From NCBI GenBank assembly GCA_013815405.1, contig JACDGF010000011.1, positions 1 to 15,129 on the forward strand: 15,129 nucleotides of DNA, given 5' to 3'. The notes below the pieces were generated by a model. It worked only from the letters and a program-made list of their open reading frames with translations, was not told the DNA's origin and made no database searches. Position numbers and translations under genes: made by a program. Source of the DNA: Caulobacteraceae bacterium. GTDB lineage: Bacteria > Pseudomonadota > Alphaproteobacteria > Caulobacterales > Caulobacteraceae. Positions 1 to 6,485 of this stretch are shown piece after piece (within the stretch, counting starts at the first letter, position 1; each line of letters opens with the position of its first letter).

Positions 1-66
1 GCGCAAGGGGCCGATCCGCTCGGCGACGACCGGCGCCGCGATCATGAAATTCGATTGGGGCGTCAC
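1..66 (-). CDS. Start of an unknown minus-strand protein (partial)
   Basis: Reading leftward from a GTG at 66-64, an open frame runs to the window edge and encodes TPQSNFMIAAPVVAERIGPL after the start residue. An ATG at 45-43 (the internal Met of SNFM) is an alternative start. The frame begins 20 nt after the stop of the 86-517 gene on the same strand, so the two are probably co-transcribed. Only 22 residues are visible and no family can be named. The SNFM-x-x-AP opening looks like a genuine protein N-terminus, but that is an impression. The ribosome-binding site before the GTG is poor. Confidence 0.45.
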   Translation of the reverse strand, partial: MTPQSNFMIAAPVVAERIGPLR

Positions 67-85
67 CCTCGGGGCCGCCCGACGG

Positions 86-517
86 TCAGAATTTCAGGCA
101 AAAATCGATCAGGCGCGCCTTGTCCCAATAGACCTTGCCCAGATAGAGGCCCGGCGCGATCAAGCGGATCTCGTCGCGGATCCAGTGGGCGACGAGCGAG
201 GTCGTCGAATAGTCCAGGACGACGCAGTCCTTGCCGTCGAGCCAGCTCGCCGCCGGGTAGACGCGGGCGATGATGGCGTTCCAGCCGAACGGCAGGATGC
301 GGTTCTTGAGATCCCCGGCCTTGGCGTCGAAGACCTTGCCCTGCCAGGCGAAGTGATTGACGAAGCTGGCGATCGTCGGGCTGAACGACGTGCCGGGCGC
401 GATGATCGCAGTGCCGTCCGCCTCGCCGTCGGGAATCGGCCCCGGCTCGCTGGCGGTGAACAGGGCGTCGAGGTCCGCCTGGGACATCGTGAGCAATTGT
501 TCGACGGTCCTGGTCAT
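86..517 (-). CDS. Conserved hypothetical protein, 143 aa
   Basis: I cannot name the function. The protein has no signal peptide or membrane segment and is probably cytosolic. The N-terminal 30 residues are acidic (LTMSQADLDALF). A compact C-terminal domain (about residues 48-143) contains SFVNHFAWQGKVFD, the hydrophobic AIIARVYPAASWLDGKDCVV and LDYSTTSLVAHWIRDEIR, ending LYLGKVYWDKARLIDFCLKF. This looks like an alternating beta-strand, lipocalin-like fold, though that is inferred from the residue pattern only. The start chosen is the ATG at 517-515: its leader strand reads AAGGGGGTGG (521-530), a strong Shine-Dalgarno. The open frame extends further upstream to 661, but that extension is basic and low-complexity, and it overlaps the divergent promoter region. 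The partial gene at 1-66 follows 20 nt downstream. Confidence 0.75.
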   Translation of the reverse strand: MTRTVEQLLTMSQADLDALFTASEPGPIPDGEADGTAIIAPGTSFSPTIASFVNHFAWQGKVFDAKAGDLKNRILPFGWNAIIARVYPAASWLDGKDCVVLDYSTTSLVAHWIRDEIRLIAPGLYLGKVYWDKARLIDFCLKF

Positions 518-684
518 CGGCCACCCCCTTTTTGCCAAGGGGCGATTTGTCGTCAAACCGCGACGGCCTTGCAACCGATTATTCGCGCGGGGCGCCGACG
601 GAGATCGCGCCTGGCCGCGTGGAAACCTCGAACGATCCATCGTCGGCCGCGGCCGCCGCAACTCTTTCCCGGAGATTCGAAACC

Positions 685-1011
685 ATGAAGTCGCCCCTCA
701 TCGCGTCCGCCGCCATCGCGGCCTGCTTGCTGGCGGCCGGCGGCGCCGTCGCCAAGCCCAACAGCCCCAAGGCCATGTGCGCGGCCGATGTCCAGCGGAT
801 GTGCCCCACCGCCGCCCAGGGGCGCGGCTATCTGAAGCGATGCTTCAAGGGCCGCATGGACCAGGTGTCCCCCGACTGCCGCTCCGCCCTGGAAATGGCC
901 CGGGCCAGGCACGCCCAGAAGAAGGCGGCCATGGCGGCCGGCGGAGGCCAGCAATACACCTCTCCCGACGGCCAATACGCTTCCCCCGACGGCTCCCCGC
1001 CCTCGCGCTGA
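685..1011 (+). CDS. Small secreted Cys-rich protein (GLG1/Cys-rich FGFR-like repeat)
   Basis: This is a 108-aa exported protein of unknown role. Residues 1-22 form a clear signal peptide: MKSP, then a hydrophobic Ala/Leu core, ending GAVA before KPNSP. The mature part carries one Cys-rich unit: C-AADVQRMCP, then a GRGYLKRCFKGRMDQVSPDC stretch. This four-cysteine spacing matches the repeat of the Golgi apparatus protein 1/Cys-rich FGF receptor family (PF00839), which occurs as single units in many proteobacterial periplasmic proteins. The C-terminus is flexible and has a duplicated YxSPDG unit. The ATG at 685 is preferred over the open frame from 532 because it begins the signal peptide and has GGAG about 11 nt upstream. 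It is divergent from the 86-517 gene across a 167-nt spacer in which I saw no convincing promoter boxes. Confidence 0.8.
   Translation: MKSPLIASAAIAACLLAAGGAVAKPNSPKAMCAADVQRMCPTAAQGRGYLKRCFKGRMDQVSPDCRSALEMARARHAQKKAAMAAGGGQQYTSPDGQYASPDGSPPSR
952..993 (+). repeat. Two tandem 21-nt repeats inside the Cys-rich protein gene
   Basis: Positions 952-972 and 973-993 are near-identical 21-nt units, each encoding Q-Y-(T/A)-S-P-D-G. They differ at three positions (ACACCTCT versus ACGCTTCC region), two of them silent. They form the C-terminal tail of the small secreted protein. Copy number may vary between strains. Confidence 0.75.
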
Positions 1012-1023
1012 TCGCGCGGCGAT

Positions 1024-1047
1024 CCCGCGCTCCCATGGGAGCGCGGG
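1024..1047. terminator. Perfect 24-nt palindrome, possible terminator
   Basis: The half-site CCCGCGCTCCCA is followed at once by its exact reverse complement TGGGAGCGCGGG. As RNA this is a 10-bp, very GC-rich stem with a CAUG loop, 13 nt after the stop of the small secreted protein. There is no U-tract on either strand, so intrinsic termination is plausible rather than certain. A protein-binding site is the alternative. Confidence 0.45.
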
Positions 1048-1078
1048 CGTCCCGTCCATGGGCGCTCGCCCCTCCTAT

Positions 1079-1211
1079 TGAACCCTGCCTACAATATGGA
1101 CGAAAATTTGCTCCATGTGGGCGTGCCTGTAATAAGGCGCTCCTTCTGGTCAGTACCTTCGACTGTCATCGGGTTGCGCCTCCGAGGCCACGGCCCGCAT
1201 AGTGTCGTCCG
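1079..1211 (+). promoter_or_regulatory. Probable promoter/leader region of the hsd operon
   Basis: This is the AT-richer part of the 200-nt spacer before hsdR. TACAAT at 1090-1095 matches the -10 consensus in 5 of 6 positions but lacks a good -35 box. A weaker arrangement is TTGCTC (1108-1113) with TAATAA (1130-1135), spacing 16. No Shine-Dalgarno is visible before the hsdR ATG at 1212. The promoter must lie about here because the next gene upstream ends at a strong hairpin, but the exact boxes are uncertain. Confidence 0.25.
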
Positions 1212-2306
1212 ATGGCGACGCCCGAACAGAAGGCCCGCCAGCTCATCGACGCCCAGCTCGGGGCGGCGGGCTGGGTTATCCAGGATCGCGGCGAGATGAA
1301 CCTCGGCGCGGGCCTCGGGGTGGCCGTGCGCGAATACCCGTTGGCCGGCGGACCTTGTGACTACCTGCTGTTCGTGGACCGGAAAGCCTGCGGCGTGGTT
1401 GAGGCCAAACCCGAAGGACGGACGCTGTCGGGCGTCGCGGAACAGGCTGGCGGCTATCAGCAGCAGCTCCCCGGGCACTTGGCCAACTGGGGCGATCCCT
1501 TGCGCTTCGACTATGAGGCGAGCGGCGCCGAAACCCTGTTCAGCGAAAGAGCGGACCCCGAGCAGAGATCGCGTTACCTTTTCACGTTCCATCGGCCCGA
1601 AACGCTGCTGGATTGGCTGAAAGATGGTTCGTCGCTCCGGGCGCGGTTGGCGGAACTGCCGCCCCTCGATGTGACGGGTCTCCGCGAGTGCCAAATCGAA
1701 GCCCTTATCATCCTGGAAACCTCCCTCGCCCGGGCCGATCCCCGCGCCCTGGTCCAGATGACCATGGGCGCGGGCAAGACCTTCACCGCCGCCACCTTGA
1801 GCTATCGCCTGCTCGCCCACGCCGACGCCCGCCGCATCCTTTTCCTGGTCGACCGTAACAACCTCGGCCGCCAGGCGCTCAAGGAGTTCCAAGACTATCG
1901 CCCGCCAGGGACGGGGCGCCTGTTCACCGAGCTCTACAATGTCCAGCGTTTGGGCGCGGCAGGCCTCGATCCGGCGGCGAAGGTCGTGATCTCCACCATC
2001 CAGCGGGTGTTCGCGCAGCTCACCGGCGCCGCGCTCGACGAAGCCGACGAGGAGGCCAGCGGTTATGAGAGCGAAACCGCGGGCGCCGTTCGCGAGGTCG
2101 CCTACAACGGCGCCCTGCCGCCCGAGACCTTCGACATGGTCATCGTCGATGAGTGCCACCGCTCCATCTACGGAACCTGGCGCCAGGTGCTCGACTACTT
2201 CGACGCCTTCACCATCGGGCTCACCGCGACGCCCTCGGCCCACACCATGGGCTATTTTCAGAAGAACCTCGTGGCCCAATACCCCTATGAGCGATCGGTC
2301 GTCGAC
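1212..2306 (+). pseudogene. hsdR: Type I restriction endonuclease subunit HsdR, truncated
   Basis: HsdR is the ATP-dependent DNA-translocating nuclease subunit of type I restriction systems. The N-terminal PD-(D/E)xK nuclease domain is present (D50, then E64-A-K66 in GVVEAKPEG). The first RecA-like motor domain is also present: Walker A MGAGKT (185-190), motif II VDECHRS (312-318) and motif III LTATP (337-341). Similarity stops after YPYERSVVD (D365, codon 2304-2306). The frame stays open with unrelated residues to a stop at 2385-2387. Motifs IV-VI, the second motor domain and the C-terminal region are missing; the family is usually more than 800 aa. The sequence after the break is hsdS in another frame. 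Without half of its motor the product should not translocate or cleave. The start at 1212 gives a normal family N-terminus (ATPEQKARQLID). Confidence 0.88.
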
Positions 2307-3043
2307 GCAGCTCCTGCGCCGCATCCTGGACGACCGACGGAGCAGTTGGCGGAGAAAGGCCCACGGCGCCTGCAAAATCTACCGTGAAGTCCCGGTTCCC
2401 AATACTGAAGGGATGCCTGAATTACCAAACGGCTGGGTGTGGGCGAGCAGTGAAATGTTGGCGGAAGGCGGTTGGGGAGGGATCGTCATCGGCCCCTTTG
2501 GAAGCAATCTGAAAGTTTCAAATTATACGGCGTCTGGCGTCCCACTGGTGTTTGTCCGGCATATTCGCTCGCATGACTTCGCGGGGATTCGTCCTCAGTT
2601 CATCTCTGCCGTCAAGGCTCGTGAGTTAGCAGCCCATGAAGCCGAGCCCGGCGACATATTGATCACCAAAATGGGGGATCCACCTGGGGACGCGGCCATT
2701 TATCCTTCGGGGTTTCCGAACGCTGTCATCACCGCCGACTGCATTCGATGGCGACCAACGCCCTTGATGAACACCTCCTTCCTTGAAATGTGGGTCAACT
2801 CCTTCTGGGCGTCGCTGGATCACGAGCAAGACCCAAGGCGTGGCGCAGCAGAAAATCAGTTTGGAATTATTTCGCGCCCTTCCGGTACCCGTCGCCAGCC
2901 GCGAAGAGCAACAGCGTATCGTCGATGAGGTAGGTCGACTGCAGGGTCAGACCGGTCGTGGCGAGATGGAATTCGATGTTCCCACCCTCCGCCAATCCAT
3001 CCTCGCCGCCGCGTTCCGGGGAGAATTGGATTTGGGCTCGTGA
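2307..3043 (+). pseudogene. hsdS: Type I specificity subunit HsdS, 5'-truncated and frameshifted
   Basis: HsdS reads the target DNA with two recognition domains (TRDs) separated by helical linkers. What remains starts in the central linker (QLLRRILDDRRSSW, from 2308), then the hallmark entry into TRD2, MPELPNGWVWAS. TRD2 follows (IGPFGSNLKVSNY, FVRHIRS, GDILITKMGDPPGDAAIYP), to FLEMWVNSFW. Around 2807-2820 the reading frame must shift by +1 (frame of 2065 to frame of 2783). It then continues as WITSKTQGVAQQKISLELFR and the C-terminal linker TLRQSILAAAFRGELDLGS. TRD1 and the original start are absent. The TRD2 part looks less GC-rich than its flanks, as is usual for exchanged TRDs. The last linker (GRLQGQTGRGEMEFDVP) looks shortened. 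The stop overlaps the next gene's GTG. Confidence 0.87.
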
Positions 3044-3537
3044 CCGAAGCCGCCGACGTCGATCGCCTGTTGGCTCATACCAAGACGATGGCCGGAACCG
3101 CCGCCTGGGCCTTGGACGGCCGCGAAACAGTCTCACGGCTGGCCGTTTCCTTGGCTGTCGACGGCGTGCTCAGCGGTTTAATTTTCCATGCGCGCGCGAC
3201 GCGCCACACCGACCCTCAGCGAGGCGCATGCGCTCTCATCCTCGATCGACATCCCGTCCAACGCCTGTCGATCCTCCCTGACCACGAGCACTACAATCCC
3301 TTCCTGAAGACCGCCCCGCCGAACCTGCGAGGGTTGCGGCTACCGGCGGGGCGCAGCCGCCTTCACCCTTGGCGGCTCAATCGCGCCTGGCCTCGCCTAT
3401 CGTCCGACAATCTGGGCGTGGCCGAGTCGCTCGATCCCGAACCGTCGTCGTTCGCCGCGGCCATCGCGATTTTCCTGGGACTATGCGCTATTGAGGGCGA
3501 TCTCCCGCCGCCGCCCTGGGAGCCGAGACTGTTGTGA
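3040..3537 (+). CDS. Unknown 165-aa protein inside the hsd operon
   Basis: I do not recognise this family. The protein has no signal peptide or membrane helix. Its N-terminal third (TEAADVDRLLAHTKTMAG) looks helical. The middle has a conserved-looking segment (VDGVLSGLIFHARATRH, then LILDRHPVQRLSILPDHEHY with H and N/P residues). The C-terminus is WRLNRAW, DPEPSSFAAAIAIFLGL, then PPPPWEPRLL. The GTG start overlaps the hsdS stop as GTGA (3040-3043), and its own stop overlaps the next gene's GTG the same way (3534-3537). GGGGAG lies about 16 nt upstream. The tight coupling and the partner DUF1828-like gene suggest the two products work together. Possible roles are an added defence module, an antitoxin/toxin pair or an accessory R-M factor. 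These are hypotheses from context, not from motifs. Confidence 0.7.
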   Translation: MTEAADVDRLLAHTKTMAGTAAWALDGRETVSRLAVSLAVDGVLSGLIFHARATRHTDPQRGACALILDRHPVQRLSILPDHEHYNPFLKTAPPNLRGLRLPAGRSRLHPWRLNRAWPRLSSDNLGVAESLDPEPSSFAAAIAIFLGLCAIEGDLPPPPWEPRLL

Positions 3538-4286
3538 CCCTGCTCAAACCCATCGCCTTCGACGTCTCTCGCGCGGTAGGGGCTGCCGTCGCCGCGCCCG
3601 AGGGTGTGCGCATCGAGACGACGACGCTTCTGCCGGGCGGCGGCGTGGCGGCGGTGTCGGTCCGCCCCGCCGGCGAGTCCTTTGTGGTCAGCGACGACGG
3701 CGTGGCCAGAAGCGCCCTCCTTACCTTGATGGTCCACGACCTGGCGGCGGCGGATTTCCGGCGGGGCCGCGAGATCGCGGAGGCGAGTGGCCTCACCTTC
3801 GACGACGATATCTTTTCCCTTGGCGATGTTTCCCTGGCCCAACTGCCCGCCGCCGTCGCCTTCGTGGCAGACGCGAGCCGGGCCTGGGTTCAAGCGGTCT
3901 TGGACAGGCGGGCGAGGCGCGCCGAGCGCGATCTGGCCCATCGAACCGCGGAGCGCCTCAAGGAAATGTTTCCCGCGGCCCATGTCGAGCCGGAAGGCGA
4001 ACTGATGGGCGCCAGCACAAAGACCCACAGGTTCGATTTCGTGATGACCTTGCCTGGAAACCGGTACGCCGCGTTTCAGACGGTCTCGCCCGTGCCGACG
4101 TCGATCGCGGCCACCCATCTGAAGTTCTATGACCTATCCCAGGTGCATCCGGACTGGCCGAGAGAAGCGATCGTGGAGAGCTACTCCCTTTGGCGCGCCG
4201 ACGATTTGGCCGTCATAGCTCAGGTCTCCAGCCATGTGCGGGACTTCGCGAAACCCTGGCTGGACCTGGCCTCCCTTCACGCATGA
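3534..4286 (+). CDS. DUF1828/DUF1829-like protein inside the hsd operon
   Basis: This is a 250-aa cytosolic protein of unknown function. Residues about 20-110 resemble DUF1828: a short beta-rich stretch with GGGVAAVSVRPAGESFVVSDDG, where SDDG is the typical core, followed by a helical GLTFDDDIFSLG segment. Residues about 130-250 resemble DUF1829: HRFDFVMTLPGNRYAAFQTVSP, then SIAATHLKFYDLSQV and SLWRADDLAVIAQVSS. The RFDF...FQTV arrangement is reminiscent of a nuclease-like or nucleotide-binding alpha/beta core, but no catalytic set can be assigned. The GTG start overlaps the upstream stop (GTGA) with GGGAG about 11 nt before it. Its stop overlaps the hsdM ATG (ATGA, 4283-4286). The family assignment comes from memory of its motifs and is moderately sure. 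Confidence 0.72.
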   Translation: MTLLKPIAFDVSRAVGAAVAAPEGVRIETTTLLPGGGVAAVSVRPAGESFVVSDDGVARSALLTLMVHDLAAADFRRGREIAEASGLTFDDDIFSLGDVSLAQLPAAVAFVADASRAWVQAVLDRRARRAERDLAHRTAERLKEMFPAAHVEPEGELMGASTKTHRFDFVMTLPGNRYAAFQTVSPVPTSIAATHLKFYDLSQVHPDWPREAIVESYSLWRADDLAVIAQVSSHVRDFAKPWLDLASLHA

Positions 4287-5737
4287 ACGAACAGACCCTC
4301 GTCTCCAAGGTCTGGAACTACGCCCATGTCCTGCGCGACGAGGGGGTGTCGTTTGGCGACTATCTGGGTCAGATCAGCTTTCTGCTCTTCCTCAAGATGG
4401 ACGAAGAGCGGACCACCTACCTCAACGAAGGCTCGCTCATCCCCGCCGAATTCCGTTGGGAGGCCCTGCGCGGCAAATCGGGCGATGCGCTGGACGTTCA
4501 CTACAAGGATGCGCTGGCGACGCTCGCCAGGCGGGACGACCTGGTGGGCACCCTGTTCCTCAAGGCCGAGAGCAAGATCAACGATCCGGCCAAGCTGCAG
4601 CGCTTGGTGGACCTGATCGACGGCGAGACCTGGATGGGCGTCAACGTCGACATCAAGGGGGCGATCTATGAGGGACTCTTGGAGCGCAACGCCGGCGAGG
4701 TGAAGTCGGGGGCCGGCCAGTATTTCACGCCTCGCGCCCTCATCCGGGCGATGGTCGAGGTGGTCGATCCCGAGCCCACCGAAACCGTCTGCGATCCGGC
4801 CTGCGGCACCGGCGGCTTTCTGCTCGCCGCCTATGAGCACATGAAGGTCAAGCCCGGCGCCGCCGATCGCGCCGCCTCGATACGCTTGCGGCATCACAAC
4901 TTCCGAGGCTACGACATCGTCGCCGAGGTGGTGCGGATGTGCGCCATGAACCTCTATCTGCACGGCGTCGGCGGCGCCAGATCGCCGGTGGAACAGCGCG
5001 ACTCCCTGCGCTCCGACACCGGTGAGCGTTTCGACGTCGTCCTCGCCAATCCGCCCTTCGGCAAGCGCCAGTCGTTCCGGATCGTCAACAAGGAAGGCGA
5101 TATCGAGTCCGAGCGCGAGGACTACGTGCGCGACGACTTCACCGTCACCACGTCCAACAAGCAGCTCAACTTCCTGCAGCACATCATGACCATCATGACG
5201 CCGACCGGCACCGCGGCCGTGGTGGCGCCAGACAATGTGCTCTTCGAGGGCGGCGCGGGCGAGACCCTGCGGCGGCGTCTTCTGAAGGACTTCAATTTCC
5301 ACACCCTTCTGCGCCTGCCCACGGGGATTTTCTACAAGCAGGGCGTGAAGGCCAATGTCCTGTTCTTCGAAAGGGTCGCGGCCGGCGAGCGCGTCGCCAC
5401 CGAGGCCCTCTGGGTCTACGATCTTCGCACCAACCAGAACTTCACCCTTCGCGAACGCCCCCTGGCGCGCGCCGACCTCGACGACTTCGTGGCGTCTTTC
5501 CACAGCGGTCGCCGCCATCAACGCGAGGAGAGCGAACGGTTTCGGCGCTTCCCCTACGAAGACCTGGCCAAGCGCGACAAGCTCAACCTCGACATCTTCT
5601 GGCTAAAGGACGTTGGCCACGTCGACCCCGACAGCCTTCCGCCCCCTGACGAAGTCGCCGCCGAGATCGTCGAGAACCTGGAATTGGCGTTGGAGAAGTT
5701 CCGCGGCGTGGCGGCGGCGCTGGCGAGGGTGGAATGA
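4283..5737 (+). CDS. hsdM: Type I DNA adenine methyltransferase subunit HsdM
   Basis: HsdM transfers a methyl group from S-adenosylmethionine to N6 of adenine, as M2S with HsdS. The 484-aa product is full length. The HsdM N-terminal helical domain runs from about residue 3 to 135 (VSKVWNYAHVLRDEGVSFGD, FLLFLKMDEE). QYFTPRALIRAMV (146-158) precedes SAM-binding motif I DPACGTGGF (171-179). Catalytic motif IV is NPPFGK (256-261). DNVLF (317-321) and LLRLPTGIFYKQGVKANVLFF fragments of the family core follow. The C-terminus is helical. The ATG at 4283 is chosen because it starts the canonical N-terminus and overlaps the upstream stop as ATGA; the open frame before it is not family-like. No reading-frame damage is seen. 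With hsdS broken, it can methylate only if an HsdS is supplied from elsewhere in the genome. Confidence 0.95.
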   Translation: MNEQTLVSKVWNYAHVLRDEGVSFGDYLGQISFLLFLKMDEERTTYLNEGSLIPAEFRWEALRGKSGDALDVHYKDALATLARRDDLVGTLFLKAESKINDPAKLQRLVDLIDGETWMGVNVDIKGAIYEGLLERNAGEVKSGAGQYFTPRALIRAMVEVVDPEPTETVCDPACGTGGFLLAAYEHMKVKPGAADRAASIRLRHHNFRGYDIVAEVVRMCAMNLYLHGVGGARSPVEQRDSLRSDTGERFDVVLANPPFGKRQSFRIVNKEGDIESEREDYVRDDFTVTTSNKQLNFLQHIMTIMTPTGTAAVVAPDNVLFEGGAGETLRRRLLKDFNFHTLLRLPTGIFYKQGVKANVLFFERVAAGERVATEALWVYDLRTNQNFTLRERPLARADLDDFVASFHSGRRHQREESERFRRFPYEDLAKRDKLNLDIFWLKDVGHVDPDSLPPPDEVAAEIVENLELALEKFRGVAAALARVE

Positions 5738-5759
5738 GTAAACCGTGCCAGCAGCACCG

Positions 5760-6485
5760 TCAGAAGGCGAACGATTCAGGGCCTCCCGTCCCTGTTGACC
5801 GCTTCTTCTCCATTTTGACCTGCGAAACTTCCGCCCACTTCTCGTAGATGTTGCGAACGCGGCCATTAAGTTCTTCGTAGGTCATTAGCGAAACGCCCTC
5901 GTTGAAGTCGAGAACGATTGAGCGGTCGTCTCCGGCGGGCGGGAAGTGTACAATAGCCAGCCGGGCATCACTGAGATCTGGGTGCCGCGCCCGAATCCAC
6001 GCGTCTTGCATCGAGAGTGCAACCCGTCGAGCCTCCAGGGCCGCCAAGCCGTGATCACGACGGTGATCGAAGAACGGAATGAACGGTCCCTCCCCGTCAT
6101 CAACCACGACATCCGCCCAGAACCTCACCGTCTCATTCAAACCGATAGGCATCCGACCCATTTCGACCTTCACAGCCTTCCAACCGTGTAGCCGCGCTGT
6201 GTCGAAGAGAACCTTTCCTACGCCAACATTTGACTCGCGCTGGACGTCGCCATGCGTACAGGCGCGTTCCATCTGTCGCTTTACCGAAGGCCATGTCACA
6301 GGCGCCATGTCATCAAAGAGCGGTGTGACCGCGTTGAGCAGATCTGCGGTCGAAGATCGGACGGGTTCATAGGACCACGATCCTCCGCCAGCCTCGTACG
6401 CCATCAGCGCGCGTTCAAGCATTTTTTCGCTGTTCAGCGCGGAGAACCGCGCCAAGTCGATCTCAGACAAGCGGCGAATCTTCAT
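5760..6485 (-). CDS. Putative toxin partner of the Panacea antitoxin, unknown family
   Basis: This is a 241-aa soluble protein encoded directly downstream of, and overlapping, a Panacea-domain antitoxin gene. In Panacea pairs the neighbour is normally the toxin. The best known case, Caulobacter SocAB, has SocA as a ClpXP adaptor that delivers the DnaN-binding toxin SocB for degradation. Visible features are a helical N-terminus (IDLARFSAL, ERALMAYEAGG), then a central NVGVGKVLFDTARLHGWKAV. The likely conserved core follows at about 118-182: RFWADVVV, GPFIPFFDHRR, a helix to DAWIRARHPD, and ARLAIVHFP. EGVSLMTYEEL and a basic C-terminal helix end the protein. No nuclease, Fic, RES or ADP-ribosyltransferase motif stands out. 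I see no clear beta-clamp hexapeptide (QxLxLF type); TPLF at 54-57 is at best vague. The ATG at 6485 has GGAGAG (6490-6495) 4 nt before it. A SocB relative is possible. Confidence 0.72.
   Translation of the reverse strand: MKIRRLSEIDLARFSALNSEKMLERALMAYEAGGGSWSYEPVRSSTADLLNAVTPLFDDMAPVTWPSVKRQMERACTHGDVQRESNVGVGKVLFDTARLHGWKAVKVEMGRMPIGLNETVRFWADVVVDDGEGPFIPFFDHRRDHGLAALEARRVALSMQDAWIRARHPDLSDARLAIVHFPPAGDDRSIVLDFNEGVSLMTYEELNGRVRNIYEKWAEVSQVKMEKKRSTGTGGPESFAF

Noticed and set aside
86..661. A longer 191-aa version of the 86-517 protein
   Set aside because: The extra 48 residues are basic and low in complexity, and a strong AAGGGGGTGG ribosome-binding site precedes the ATG at 517.
2301..2306. 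GTCGAC at the hsdR-hsdS joint as a cloning-site artefact
   Set aside because: The same hexamer occurs by chance nearby (about 2934-2939), and no vector sequence flanks it. It is kept only as a possible short-homology site.
1212..2387. hsdR as a complete short helicase or nuclease of 391 aa
   Set aside because: Similarity ends abruptly after motif III and the last 26 codons are hsdS sequence read in the wrong frame, so this is a truncation and not a compact family.
2065..2928. An independent 287-codon gene starting inside hsdR
   Set aside because: The ATG lies within the hsdR motor domain, and residues before about 2307 are hsdR read out of frame. Only the part after the joint is real, as an hsdS remnant.
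4277..5521. A 414-codon minus-strand open frame opposite hsdM
   Set aside because: It is antisense to an unmistakable methyltransferase, shows no recognisable domain and has no ribosome-binding site of its own.
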